A stretch of 64,000 bases of DNA from Candidatus Colinaster equi (GTDB lineage Bacteria; Bacillota; Clostridia; Lachnospirales; Lachnospiraceae). Position 1 is the stretch's first letter, and each line of letters begins with the position of its first letter. The stretch lies in contig JAGHVF010000007.1 of assembly GCA_018064425.1 (NCBI GenBank), forward strand, positions 25,837 to 89,836, written 5' to 3'. Of this stretch, positions 20,277-29,608 are shown one piece after another. Below the pieces are notes generated by a model, which searched no databases, had not been told where the DNA came from, and saw only the letters and a program-made list of their open reading frames with translations. Both the position numbers and the translations under genes were made by a program.

Positions 20277-21482
20277 ATGGGATTTGGCGGCAAATTTCTC
20301 TCTATGCTTTTTCGAGGCCAGGAAGATGACTTGCTTGACCTTGAATTGGACGAAGAGAAAGAAGAAGAATTTGAATGGGACTGGGATCATATCGTAGAAG
20401 AACGTCATCTTTTTAAGATGAGTGATGATCTCCAGCGTGAAAAATACATAAGAAGTCTGGTTGAACAGATACATGATGCATCCGGTGAACTTGACAAGTT
20501 GTCATATGAGTACAATTTGGTTACCGCAACCCTTAAGGATATGGATGAGATAGAAGCTTTACCTGTATCGGAAAAGGCTCAACTTGAAAATGCGGCAAGC
20601 AAAGTATTGATGTATGAAGGACAAATACGTGATTACTCAGTAAAATCAAGCGGTATGACGGAAGAACAGTTCCGCGCGATGGAACGTTTTGAAGATATCA
20701 TGCCGGGAGCATATGAGGATCTTAAGGCGGCAGAAGATTATAAGGCATTGGTAAAAGAGGATCTTCAAAAGCTGGATGGTGAAAAACATGCATTTTTGTA
20801 CAGACAGTCGGAGCTTCGCGGAGATATACGTAATTCCAAAGGTATGGTGGTTATCTGCGTATTTGCTGCGGTATTGTGTGTGATAATGTTGCTTGTTATG
20901 CAGTATGGCTTTGAGATGGAGACGGGAATAGGATACATTGTGGTGGCATTGGCCGCAGCTGTCAGTATCACGGTTATTTATGTTCGATTCCTTGATGCGA
21001 CAAAAGAACTTGCAAAGACGCATAACAGTATTAATCGATTGATTTTACTTCAGAATACCGTGAAGATAAGATATGTTAATAATGCCAATTTGCTGGATTA
21101 TTTATATACCAAATATAAAGTTGACAGTTCCAAGGAATTGAAGAAGCTGTGGGACGAATATAAGATAGAAGCGGAAGCAAGAGATAAGAATGAGTATAAT
21201 GCCAAAGAATTATCCTTCTATCAGAATGATTTGCTTAAGAGATTGCGTAAATATCAGCTGAATGATGTATATGCATGGTTGCACAATCCGTTGGCAATAC
21301 TTGAGCACAATGAGATGGTAGAGTTAAGGCATGCTCATATACTTCAGCGTCAGAAGCTTCGAGCACGGATGGATTACAATAAGCGATTGGCAAAAGACGG
21401 AGAGACTGAACTGAAAGAATTCATCAGTCAATATCCGCAGTATGCTAAAGAGGCCATGGATATGGTGGAGAAATACTCGTAA
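20277..21482 (+). CDS. Coiled-coil protein with two central TM helices, same operon
   Basis: Acidic N-terminus; long helices; GMVVICVFAAVLCVIMLLVMQYGF and GYIVVALAAAVSITVIYVRF. Confidence 0.65.
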   Translation: MGFGGKFLSMLFRGQEDDLLDLELDEEKEEEFEWDWDHIVEERHLFKMSDDLQREKYIRSLVEQIHDASGELDKLSYEYNLVTATLKDMDEIEALPVSEKAQLENAASKVLMYEGQIRDYSVKSSGMTEEQFRAMERFEDIMPGAYEDLKAAEDYKALVKEDLQKLDGEKHAFLYRQSELRGDIRNSKGMVVICVFAAVLCVIMLLVMQYGFEMETGIGYIVVALAAAVSITVIYVRFLDATKELAKTHNSINRLILLQNTVKIRYVNNANLLDYLYTKYKVDSSKELKKLWDEYKIEAEARDKNEYNAKELSFYQNDLLKRLRKYQLNDVYAWLHNPLAILEHNEMVELRHAHILQRQKLRARMDYNKRLAKDGETELKEFISQYPQYAKEAMDMVEKYS

Positions 21483-21496
21483 ACTTACGCATTTTA

Positions 21497-21526
21497 TTGA
21501 CAAAAATGCTGTGCATAGTGTAACAT
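21497..21526 (+). promoter_or_regulatory. Candidate sigma-A promoter for the ABC transporter
   Basis: TTGACA-N18-TAACAT. Confidence 0.5.
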
Positions 21527-21585
21527 AGCCTAGTCGCTTTAGCGTGATAAAAGGATAACATATTAACATAGTAGTGGAGGAAATT

Positions 21586-22479
21586 ATGAAAAAATTATTA
21601 GCAATGATTATTGCCTCAACAATGGTACTCGGTCTTGCAGCATGCGGTAACGCAGCAACTGCTACAAATGATACACAGGCAGCTGCAGATGCAACAGCAG
21701 ATGTAACTGAGGCAGCAACAGACAGTGCAAACGAAGATGTTACTACATCTGAGAGAACAACATTTACAGTAGGATTTGATGCTGAATTCCCACCATATGG
21801 TTCACTTGATGAAGCAACAGGTGAGTATGTAGGATTTGATCTTGACCTTGCCGCTGAGGTATGTGCGCGTAACGGTTGGGAGCTTGTAAAGCAGCCGATC
21901 GATTGGGATTCAAAGGATATGGAGCTTTCATCAGGTTCAATTGATTGTATCTGGAACGGATTTACAATGAACGGTCGTGAAGATCAGTATACATGGACAG
22001 TACCTTATGTAGATAACAGCCAGGTATTTGTTGTATCTTCTGCATCGGGAATTAAGAGCTTTGCAGATCTTGCAGGTAAAAATGTAGGTGTTCAGAAGGA
22101 TTCATCAGCCCTTGCAGCTTTGGAGGACGAAGAAAATCCTGACAACGTGGCTCTTGCAGCATCGTTTGCAAACCTTACACAGTACGCAGATTACAACACA
22201 GGCTTTATGGATCTTGAGGCCGGAGCAATTGATGCAATTGCAATTGATATCGGTGTAGCTAAGTTCCAGATTAATTCAAGAGAAGACGGAGCATTTGTAA
22301 TGCTTGATGAGACACTTTCACTTGAACAGTATGGTGTAGGTTTCTTAAAGGGTAATGATGAACTTAAGGATCAGGTAGAAGCAACTCTTATGGAAATGGT
22401 AGAAGACGGAACATTTACTGAGATTGCACAGAAGTACGCAGACTTCGGTCTTGTTGACAGTGTTTGCTTAGGCAAGTAG
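21586..22479 (+). CDS. Polar amino-acid ABC transporter substrate-binding lipoprotein
   Basis: MKKLLAMIIASTMVLGLAACG lipobox; FTVGFDAEFPPYGSLDEATGEYVGFDLDLA; GGAGG RBS. Confidence 0.95.
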   Translation: MKKLLAMIIASTMVLGLAACGNAATATNDTQAAADATADVTEAATDSANEDVTTSERTTFTVGFDAEFPPYGSLDEATGEYVGFDLDLAAEVCARNGWELVKQPIDWDSKDMELSSGSIDCIWNGFTMNGREDQYTWTVPYVDNSQVFVVSSASGIKSFADLAGKNVGVQKDSSALAALEDEENPDNVALAASFANLTQYADYNTGFMDLEAGAIDAIAIDIGVAKFQINSREDGAFVMLDETLSLEQYGVGFLKGNDELKDQVEATLMEMVEDGTFTEIAQKYADFGLVDSVCLGK

Positions 22480-22489
22480 TGAATTTATG

Positions 22490-22520
22490 CAGGGTGTCGC
22501 GTAGCGGTGCCCTGTTTTTA
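22490..22520 (+). terminator. Intra-operon attenuating terminator
   Basis: CAGGGTGTCGC-gta-GCGGTGCCCTGTTTTT (several wobbles) between substrate-binding and permease genes. Confidence 0.65.
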
Positions 22521-22553
22521 GTTCATAGTGTATTATAACGGGAGAATGTGACA

Positions 22554-23195
22554 ATGATGATGTTTATGCAATTAGCGCAAGGAATGATTGTAACAGTGGA
22601 AATATTTTTGCTTACGCTTCTTTTTTCGCTTCCGCTCGGTTTGTTGGTGGCTTTCGGTCGTATGTCCAAGATTAAACCGTTGCAGTGGCTTGTGAAAATA
22701 TATATGGCAATTATGCGAGGAACTCCGCTGATGTTACAGCTCATTGTGGTATATTTTGCACCGTATTATGTGTTCGGTGTGAGTATATCCGGCGGATATA
22801 GATTTGTTGCGGTCATTATCGCATTTTCGATTAATTATGCGGCATATTTTGCCGAGATTTTCAGAGCGGGAATTGAGTCTATACCGATAGGACAATATGA
22901 TGCTGCCAAGGTATTGGGCTATACGCGTGTTTCGACGTTTATGCATATCATTTTCCCACAGGTGATTAAGAGAATAATTCCGCCTGTAACCAATGAAACG
23001 ATTACTCTTGTTAAAGATACTTCTCTTGCTTTTGTTATTGCGGTTGCCGAGATGTTTACCATTGCAAAGCAGATTAGTGCAAAGCAGGCATCTGTTACGG
23101 CACTTATGGTAGCGGGGCTGTTCTATTTTGTATTCAACTATGTGGTGGCATACATTATGGAACGTATTGAGAAGAAACTGTCATATTACAGATAA
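22554..23195 (+). CDS. Polar amino-acid ABC transporter permease
   Basis: YAAYFAEIFRAGIESIPIGQYDAAKVLG permease motif, multiple TMs. Confidence 0.95.
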   Translation: MMMFMQLAQGMIVTVEIFLLTLLFSLPLGLLVAFGRMSKIKPLQWLVKIYMAIMRGTPLMLQLIVVYFAPYYVFGVSISGGYRFVAVIIAFSINYAAYFAEIFRAGIESIPIGQYDAAKVLGYTRVSTFMHIIFPQVIKRIIPPVTNETITLVKDTSLAFVIAVAEMFTIAKQISAKQASVTALMVAGLFYFVFNYVVAYIMERIEKKLSYYR

Positions 23196-23209
23196 AGGGG
23201 GATGCGACA

Positions 23210-23986
23210 ATGGCAAATGAATGTCCGTTATTACAATTGAAAAATATTAGTAAAGTATTTCCCGGTAATAATAAGGTACTTGAAGATATTTCCTTGACAG
23301 TTAACAAAGGAGAAGTGGTATCTGTAATCGGCCCTTCGGGTTCGGGCAAATCAACATTGCTTAGATGTGCGACAATGCTTACGGATATTACCGGTGGCGA
23401 GATAATTTACGGTGGCAAATGTGCTGTTAAAGCCGATAAAGGAAAAATCACATATGCGAGCAAGACGGAAATGAAGGAAATATGCAAGACATTTGGATTG
23501 GTATTCCAGAACTTCAATTTATTTCCGCATTATTCGGTGCTTAAGAATGTAAGCGAACCGCTTATTGTTAATTGTAAGGTGCCGAAAGCTGAGGCGGAAA
23601 AAAAGGCAAGGGAGATACTTGCAAGACTTGGCTTGGAGAACAGAGAGTATGCATATCCGTGCGAGTTGTCGGGCGGACAGCAGCAGAGAGTGTCCATTGC
23701 CAGGGCTTTGGCACTTGAGCCGGATGTACTCTTTTTTGACGAACCGACTTCGGCGCTTGATCCGGAACTGACAGTAGAAGTGCTGAAGGTTATTAAACAA
23801 TTGGCAGCAGAGAAAATGACTATGATTATCGTTACTCATGAGATGGAGTTTGCAAAAGAAGTATCAGACAGAATAGTGTTTATAGAGCATGGTGTTATTG
23901 TCGAGGACGGTACACCGGATGAATTGTTTGCTACAAATAACGAAAGAATAAGAGAGTTCATTGGTAAATTAGGAGGAAAGAAATAG
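23210..23986 (+). CDS. Polar amino-acid ABC transporter ATP-binding protein
   Basis: GPSGSGKSTLLR Walker A; LSGGQQQRVSIARAL signature; VLFFDEPTSALDPE Walker B. Confidence 0.97.
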   Translation: MANECPLLQLKNISKVFPGNNKVLEDISLTVNKGEVVSVIGPSGSGKSTLLRCATMLTDITGGEIIYGGKCAVKADKGKITYASKTEMKEICKTFGLVFQNFNLFPHYSVLKNVSEPLIVNCKVPKAEAEKKAREILARLGLENREYAYPCELSGGQQQRVSIARALALEPDVLFFDEPTSALDPELTVEVLKVIKQLAAEKMTMIIVTHEMEFAKEVSDRIVFIEHGVIVEDGTPDELFATNNERIREFIGKLGGKK

Positions 23987-23987
23987 T

Positions 23988-25421
23988 ATGGGAACAAATT
24001 GTTACAACAGTCCGTTATCCGAAAGATATGCAAGTAAAGAAATGCAATACATTTTTTCACCTGATAAGAAGTTCTGTACATGGAGACAATTGTGGATAGC
24101 ACTTGCCGAAGTAGAGCAGGAACTTGGTCTTGATATTACCGATGAACAGATAGAAGAACTTAAGGCTCATGCTACGGATATCAATTATGATGTAGCTAAA
24201 GCAAGAGAGAAGGAAGTGCGTCATGATGTAATGAGCCATGTATATGCATACGGTGTGCAGTGCCCTAAAGCAAAGGGTATTATTCACCTGGGCGCAACCA
24301 GCTGTTATGTATGTGACAATACTGATATGATTGTCATGAAAGAAGCACTTACTCTTGTAAAAAAGAAACTTGTTAATGTTATTGCAAAGCTTTCCGATTT
24401 TGCGGATAAATATAAAGATCAGCCGACACTTGCTTTTACGCATTTTCAGCCGGCACAGCCAACTACGGTAGGTAAAAGAGCCAGCTTATGGTTACAGGAA
24501 TTCATGCTTGATTATGAGGACCTTTGTTATGTAATGTCGACACTCAAATTGCTTGGCAGTAAGGGTACGACAGGTACACAGGCATCTTTTAGAGAATTGT
24601 TTGCGGACGATAATGATAAAATTGACAGAATCGATCCTATGATAGCCGAGAAGATGGGCTTTGATGCGTGCGTGCCGGTATCGGGACAGACATATTCAAG
24701 AAAGACAGATACCAGAATAATGAATGTTTTGGCAGGTATCGCCGCAAGTGCAACAAAGATGAGCAATGATATCAGATTATTGCAGCATCTTAAGGAAGTT
24801 GAGGAACCGTTTGAAAAGAGTCAGATCGGTTCGTCGGCTATGGCATACAAGAGAAATCCGATGAGAAGCGAAAGAATAGCATCTCTGTCAAGATATGTAA
24901 TTGTTGATGCACTCAATCCGGCAATTACCTCGGCAACACAGTGGTTTGAAAGAACACTTGATGATTCTGCCAATAAGAGAATATCTATTCCGGAAGGATT
25001 CTTGGCAATAGACGGAATTCTTGATTTGTGTATGAACGTTGTAGACGGACTTGTTGTGTATCCTAAGGTTATTAAGAAACATATGATGGCTGAACTTCCG
25101 TTTATGGCTACCGAGAATATTATGATGGATGCCGTTAAAGCAGGCGGAGACAGACAGGAATTGCATGAAAAAATTCGTACATTGTCTATGGAAGCAGGCA
25201 AGAACGTTAAGCAGGAAGGCGCAGATAACAATCTTCTTGAGCTTATTGCGGCAGATGAAAGCTTCGGTTTATCACTTGAAGAACTGCAGGCAGCTATGGA
25301 ACCATCAAGATATGTGGGAAGAAGCGCAAGACAGGTAGAAAATTATTTACGCGATGAAGTAAGACCTATGCTTGATGAGAATAAGGAATTGCTTGGTGCA
25401 ACAGCGGAGATTAATGTATGA
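23988..25421 (+). CDS. purB: Adenylosuccinate lyase
   Basis: PLSERYASKEM; HLGATSCYVCDNTD; QIGSSAMAYKRNPMRSERI signature. Confidence 0.96.
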   Translation: MGTNCYNSPLSERYASKEMQYIFSPDKKFCTWRQLWIALAEVEQELGLDITDEQIEELKAHATDINYDVAKAREKEVRHDVMSHVYAYGVQCPKAKGIIHLGATSCYVCDNTDMIVMKEALTLVKKKLVNVIAKLSDFADKYKDQPTLAFTHFQPAQPTTVGKRASLWLQEFMLDYEDLCYVMSTLKLLGSKGTTGTQASFRELFADDNDKIDRIDPMIAEKMGFDACVPVSGQTYSRKTDTRIMNVLAGIAASATKMSNDIRLLQHLKEVEEPFEKSQIGSSAMAYKRNPMRSERIASLSRYVIVDALNPAITSATQWFERTLDDSANKRISIPEGFLAIDGILDLCMNVVDGLVVYPKVIKKHMMAELPFMATENIMMDAVKAGGDRQELHEKIRTLSMEAGKNVKQEGADNNLLELIAADESFGLSLEELQAAMEPSRYVGRSARQVENYLRDEVRPMLDENKELLGATAEINV

Positions 25422-26017
25422 TTTCTACAGTTATTTTTGATATTGGTAATGTTCTTACGGCATTCGGCTGGAGAGAGTTTATTAAAAGCTTCGGATATAG
25501 TGAGGATATATGCAAGCGTATCGGTGATGCAACAATAGAAAACGAGGACTGGGCCGAGTTTGACAGAGGCGTATTATCAAATGAGCAGATGCAACAGCTG
25601 TTCTATGAAAATGACCCTGAAATAGTACCGCAGATAAAGGAAACAATGCAATGTTTTACGGGTATTCTTAAGCCTTGCGATTATGCAATACCGTGGATAC
25701 GCGAACTGAAAAGCAAGGGGCTTAAAGTGTTGTTTTTATCCAATTTTTCGGATAGAGCATTCAATGAATGTCAGGATGCCCTGAGTTTTTTACCATATGT
25801 GGACGGCGGAATATTCTCTTACAGGGTAAAATTGATTAAGCCTGATGTAAGGATATATGAGCGTATTGTGGATGAGTACAATCTTATTCCTAATCAATGT
25901 GTATTCATTGATGATCTTGCAGAAAACTGTGAAGCAGCCCGTACACTCGGTATTAATACAATTCAATTTATGGGCTATGAAGATGCAAAGGAAAAGCTCG
26001 ATAAATTGTTACAATAA
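25418..26017 (+). CDS. HAD-family hydrolase
   Basis: VIFDIGNVL, VLFLSNFSD, KPDVRIYERI, CVFIDDLAENCEAARTLG. Confidence 0.9.
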   Translation: MISTVIFDIGNVLTAFGWREFIKSFGYSEDICKRIGDATIENEDWAEFDRGVLSNEQMQQLFYENDPEIVPQIKETMQCFTGILKPCDYAIPWIRELKSKGLKVLFLSNFSDRAFNECQDALSFLPYVDGGIFSYRVKLIKPDVRIYERIVDEYNLIPNQCVFIDDLAENCEAARTLGINTIQFMGYEDAKEKLDKLLQ

Positions 26018-26036
26018 TATGATGTTTGACAGCGTG

Positions 26037-26060
26037 ACCATAGTACTATTGTACTATGGT
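26037..26060. other. 10-bp perfect inverted repeat (operator or small hairpin)
   Basis: ACCATAGTAC-TATT-GTACTATGGT in the gap between the HAD gene and the GGDEF/EAL gene. Confidence 0.5.
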
Positions 26061-26122
26061 TTGCATAACGCACTTATGGTAAACTGATACTACATATAAA
26101 ATGTATTTAGGGTAAGTATTTT

Positions 26123-29100
26123 ATGGTAGTGTCGGGTGGAAAAAACAAAAGAAATGATATATCGAATGAGACAAGGGTAAGCAGGATAGTGATTCTTTGT
26201 CTTGTTGCTTGTTGCGTGGCACTTTCTGTTATGGGAACATTTGGTAATTCCTATGATATTTCAGTACCCGGAAGAAGTGCGGTTTCGGCATGCTTTTATA
26301 TATTGCTGTGGTTTCCGGTTGTTCTGTTCGGTATATTCCTGAATAAATTGTGTGATAAACCGATTGGCAGATGGTTGCTTTTCGGTATGTATCTTATCTT
26401 TTACTCATTCGTATTGATAACAGATCTCAATCCGTTGAGTATTCTTCTTATTATTCCCTTTATGATTTTGACAATTGTATATGAACGTCAGTTGTTTTCG
26501 CTTGTAATGAGCATAGCTGCTGTTGTTATCGGCGGAATTGATTGTATGTGCGGCAGATTGTTTGAAGATCCGCTTACATATGAGAAGATTTCAATGTGGC
26601 AATTGGTGGTTGCTACAGCATTTTTGCTTAATATTGTAGCCTATATTATTGACAGGAAGGAAGCAAGGCGTAAGGCTCAGATTGAGAGAGAACGTAAGAA
26701 GCTTGAATTGCTTGTTGCGGTTGGTATCAAGAGAATATTCGAATATGATGTAAAAAACGATATCATGAAGATTGCTACAAGCGTTAACGATGAATACGGT
26801 GACGAGCGTTACATCGAAGAATTCGAGACGACTGCAAAGCAAAGAAGATATGTTCTTTATGCGGATTATGAGAAACTTAGTCGATTTGTGGAAGATGCCA
26901 ACAATGGTGTGGCTACGATTGCACATGAGATGAGACTTCGCGATCACAACGGTGATTATAAGTGGTACAGAGTTAAAGGAGCTACACTTTATGATGCATC
27001 CGGTGCACCCGATAAAGTGATAGGAATACTTACCAATATTGATGAGGTTAAACGAATTGAACTTCGTAAAGCGGATGAAGATATGAGAGATCCGCTGACA
27101 AAGCTGTATCGCAAAAATTATGCCAAGCAGCTTATCGGAGATTTCCTGAAAGCTCAGAATGAAAGTGACAGAATAGAGTTTGCGGGATTCTTATCACTGG
27201 ATATTGATAATTTCGATATTATCAATGATAGAATGGGTAAGGCCTTCGGCGATGAGATTCTTAAGAATATTGCGGCTGACTTAGAGACTCTGTTTTATCC
27301 TACCGATATTTTAGCAAGAGTCGGTGGCGATGACTTCATCATTATGATGAAGAATATTACAAGCATCGGCGATATTAACAAGAAGATAAAAGAGATTCAA
27401 AAGATAATCAACAGAACTTATGTCGGTGAGAATGTTAATTTCGGAAGTACGGTGGGTATCGGCGCTTCGATATATCCTAATGACGGTGATGATTTTGATA
27501 CTCTGTACAACAAAGCAGAGAAAGCACTTTTCCATGCAAAGAATGCCGGAAAGAATTGTTATGCATTCTATGATCCTGCGTTGGAAGATGTATACAGTAC
27601 TTATCCGATAGAAGAGAAACATGACCAGATATATACTTATGAGTCGGAGAGTAAAGTAGAAAGCAGAAATACATCAGATTCATTGATTGAGTTGGCATTC
27701 AAGTTAATTGATGAATCCAAGGATACCGACAGCGCAATTAATTTGCTTATCAGACAGATTCAGCGTCAGATGAACCTTGGCGCAATTGCAATTCGAAAGA
27801 GAGTAGGCAAGGAACTTGTTCTTGCAACACCTTATCAGTGTTGCGTAAATGACGATATGGTCCCATTCAAAGAACAATATGAGATGAATCTCAATCAATG
27901 GGGCGATATGTTGGAAGACTTCAGAATAGGCAAAGGAATGATGGCTTATTCGGACGTTTCCGATGTCGAGAATCAGACTATCAGACAATTTATGCTGGCT
28001 CAGGGCGCAAAGTCGTTTGTAAGTTGTGCATTTTACGATAAGGGCGAATTTGTCGGTTCGATGGAATTCATTGATTACGATATAACAAGAGAATGGACTC
28101 AGGATGAACTGATGACTGTAAGAGCCGTTTCCAATGTCGTATCATCATATTTGTTGAAGATGAAAGCATATGAAGATGCTTCTGACACAGTTGAGCGATT
28201 GACAGGGTATGATGGTGTAACCGGATTGCTTATGTATGAGAAATTCTTAACATTGGCAGGCGAATTCATTGAGAGCGCACCGCATGGTAATTATGCTGTA
28301 GTATATATGGATTTCAGCAATTTCAAGTATGTTAATGAGACATACGGATATGAGATTGGTGACAGAGTGCTCAGAGAACTGGCTGCAGAAGCGGCAAGCT
28401 ATAAAGATTATTATATTTACGGAAGCCGTGTATTCTCGGATAATCTCGTGGTGTTATGCAGAATGGGTGATCGTTCGGTTGAAGAGATGATTCAAATATT
28501 TGAACGCGCCAGCAAGAGATTTACAGACAGGATTGAGCAGGATTATATTGACTCAAGGTTGATAATTGATATAGGTGTATGTCCTTTCGAAATATGTGGC
28601 AGACCTGTTCCGTTTAAGAATATTATTTCCAATGCCAACCTTGCAAGAAAGAGAACAAAACTTCCGGATAATCCTCGCTGTATTGTATATGATGATTCAA
28701 TGGGAGATGAGCTTAAAGCTGAGGTGGCATATGCTTCTGATATGGAGAATGCTTTCCAGAATCATGAATTTGTTGTGTATATGCAACCAAAGGTTAATTT
28801 GGAGACCAACAAGATTGACGGAGCTGAAGCACTTATACGTTGGAAGAAACAGGACGGAACATTGATATTCCCGAATGATTTCATACCTGTATTTGAGAAG
28901 AATAAGAGTATTACATTGCTTGACTATTTTGTATATGATGAGGTTTGCAAATATCTTCGTGACAGACTTGACAGTGGCAAGAAGATAGTCAGAATCTCAA
29001 TGAATGTCTCAAGAGTACATTTGTATTCTATAGATTCCATGGTGGCATATGTCAGAAAGCTTATTGAAAAATACAGTATTCCACCGGAATATCTTGAGTT

Positions 29101-29488
29101 TGAGTTGACAGAGACAGTATTCACGGATAAGGTCAATGATACAATTGCTTTGATGACAAAGTTAAGAAAACTTGGTGTAATGGTATCGATGGATGATTTT
29201 GGCTCAGGATATTCATCATTGAATGTTTTGACGAAGTTGCCTATTGATGTACTCAAATTGGATAAAGAATTCTTGGATGATTTTGATAATGATTCAGATG
29301 AGAAGGTAATCATCCCAAGCGTAATAGATATGGCTAAGAAACTTAATCTGTCTGTTGTATGCGAGGGTGTTGAGACTAACGAGCAGGTTACGTTCTTGCG
29401 AGATGTCGGTTGCGATTATGCACAGGGATATTTCTATTCGAAGCCGATTCCGCAACAGCAGTTTGATGAATTGTTGGAGATTAGTTAG
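26123..29488 (+). CDS. Membrane c-di-GMP signalling protein: TMs, PAS-like, GGDEF (GGDDF), GAF-like, degenerate GGDEF, EAL
   Basis: ILARVGGDDFIIMM; second module VYMDFSNFKYVNETYGYEIGDRVLRELA with degenerate signature; GAEALIRW EAL motif; DDFGSGYSSLN. Confidence 0.92.
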   Translation: MVVSGGKNKRNDISNETRVSRIVILCLVACCVALSVMGTFGNSYDISVPGRSAVSACFYILLWFPVVLFGIFLNKLCDKPIGRWLLFGMYLIFYSFVLITDLNPLSILLIIPFMILTIVYERQLFSLVMSIAAVVIGGIDCMCGRLFEDPLTYEKISMWQLVVATAFLLNIVAYIIDRKEARRKAQIERERKKLELLVAVGIKRIFEYDVKNDIMKIATSVNDEYGDERYIEEFETTAKQRRYVLYADYEKLSRFVEDANNGVATIAHEMRLRDHNGDYKWYRVKGATLYDASGAPDKVIGILTNIDEVKRIELRKADEDMRDPLTKLYRKNYAKQLIGDFLKAQNESDRIEFAGFLSLDIDNFDIINDRMGKAFGDEILKNIAADLETLFYPTDILARVGGDDFIIMMKNITSIGDINKKIKEIQKIINRTYVGENVNFGSTVGIGASIYPNDGDDFDTLYNKAEKALFHAKNAGKNCYAFYDPALEDVYSTYPIEEKHDQIYTYESESKVESRNTSDSLIELAFKLIDESKDTDSAINLLIRQIQRQMNLGAIAIRKRVGKELVLATPYQCCVNDDMVPFKEQYEMNLNQWGDMLEDFRIGKGMMAYSDVSDVENQTIRQFMLAQGAKSFVSCAFYDKGEFVGSMEFIDYDITREWTQDELMTVRAVSNVVSSYLLKMKAYEDASDTVERLTGYDGVTGLLMYEKFLTLAGEFIESAPHGNYAVVYMDFSNFKYVNETYGYEIGDRVLRELAAEAASYKDYYIYGSRVFSDNLVVLCRMGDRSVEEMIQIFERASKRFTDRIEQDYIDSRLIIDIGVCPFEICGRPVPFKNIISNANLARKRTKLPDNPRCIVYDDSMGDELKAEVAYASDMENAFQNHEFVVYMQPKVNLETNKIDGAEALIRWKKQDGTLIFPNDFIPVFEKNKSITLLDYFVYDEVCKYLRDRLDSGKKIVRISMNVSRVHLYSIDSMVAYVRKLIEKYSIPPEYLEFELTETVFTDKVNDTIALMTKLRKLGVMVSMDDFGSGYSSLNVLTKLPIDVLKLDKEFLDDFDNDSDEKVIIPSVIDMAKKLNLSVVCEGVETNEQVTFLRDVGCDYAQGYFYSKPIPQQQFDELLEIS

Positions 29489-29503
29489 CAGTAGAATATA
29501 TAA

Positions 29504-29537
29504 ACAAATGGCAATGTGATAATACATTGCCATTTGT
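29504..29537 (+). terminator. Hairpin, probable terminator
   Basis: ACAAATGGCAATGT-gataat-ACATTGCCATTTGT. Confidence 0.7.
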
Positions 29538-29608
29538 TAATTTGAAGACTTTGTGTATAACTGTATGTAAAGGCGTTATTGTTACTTTGTTAATGATTGG
29601 GAGGGCTT

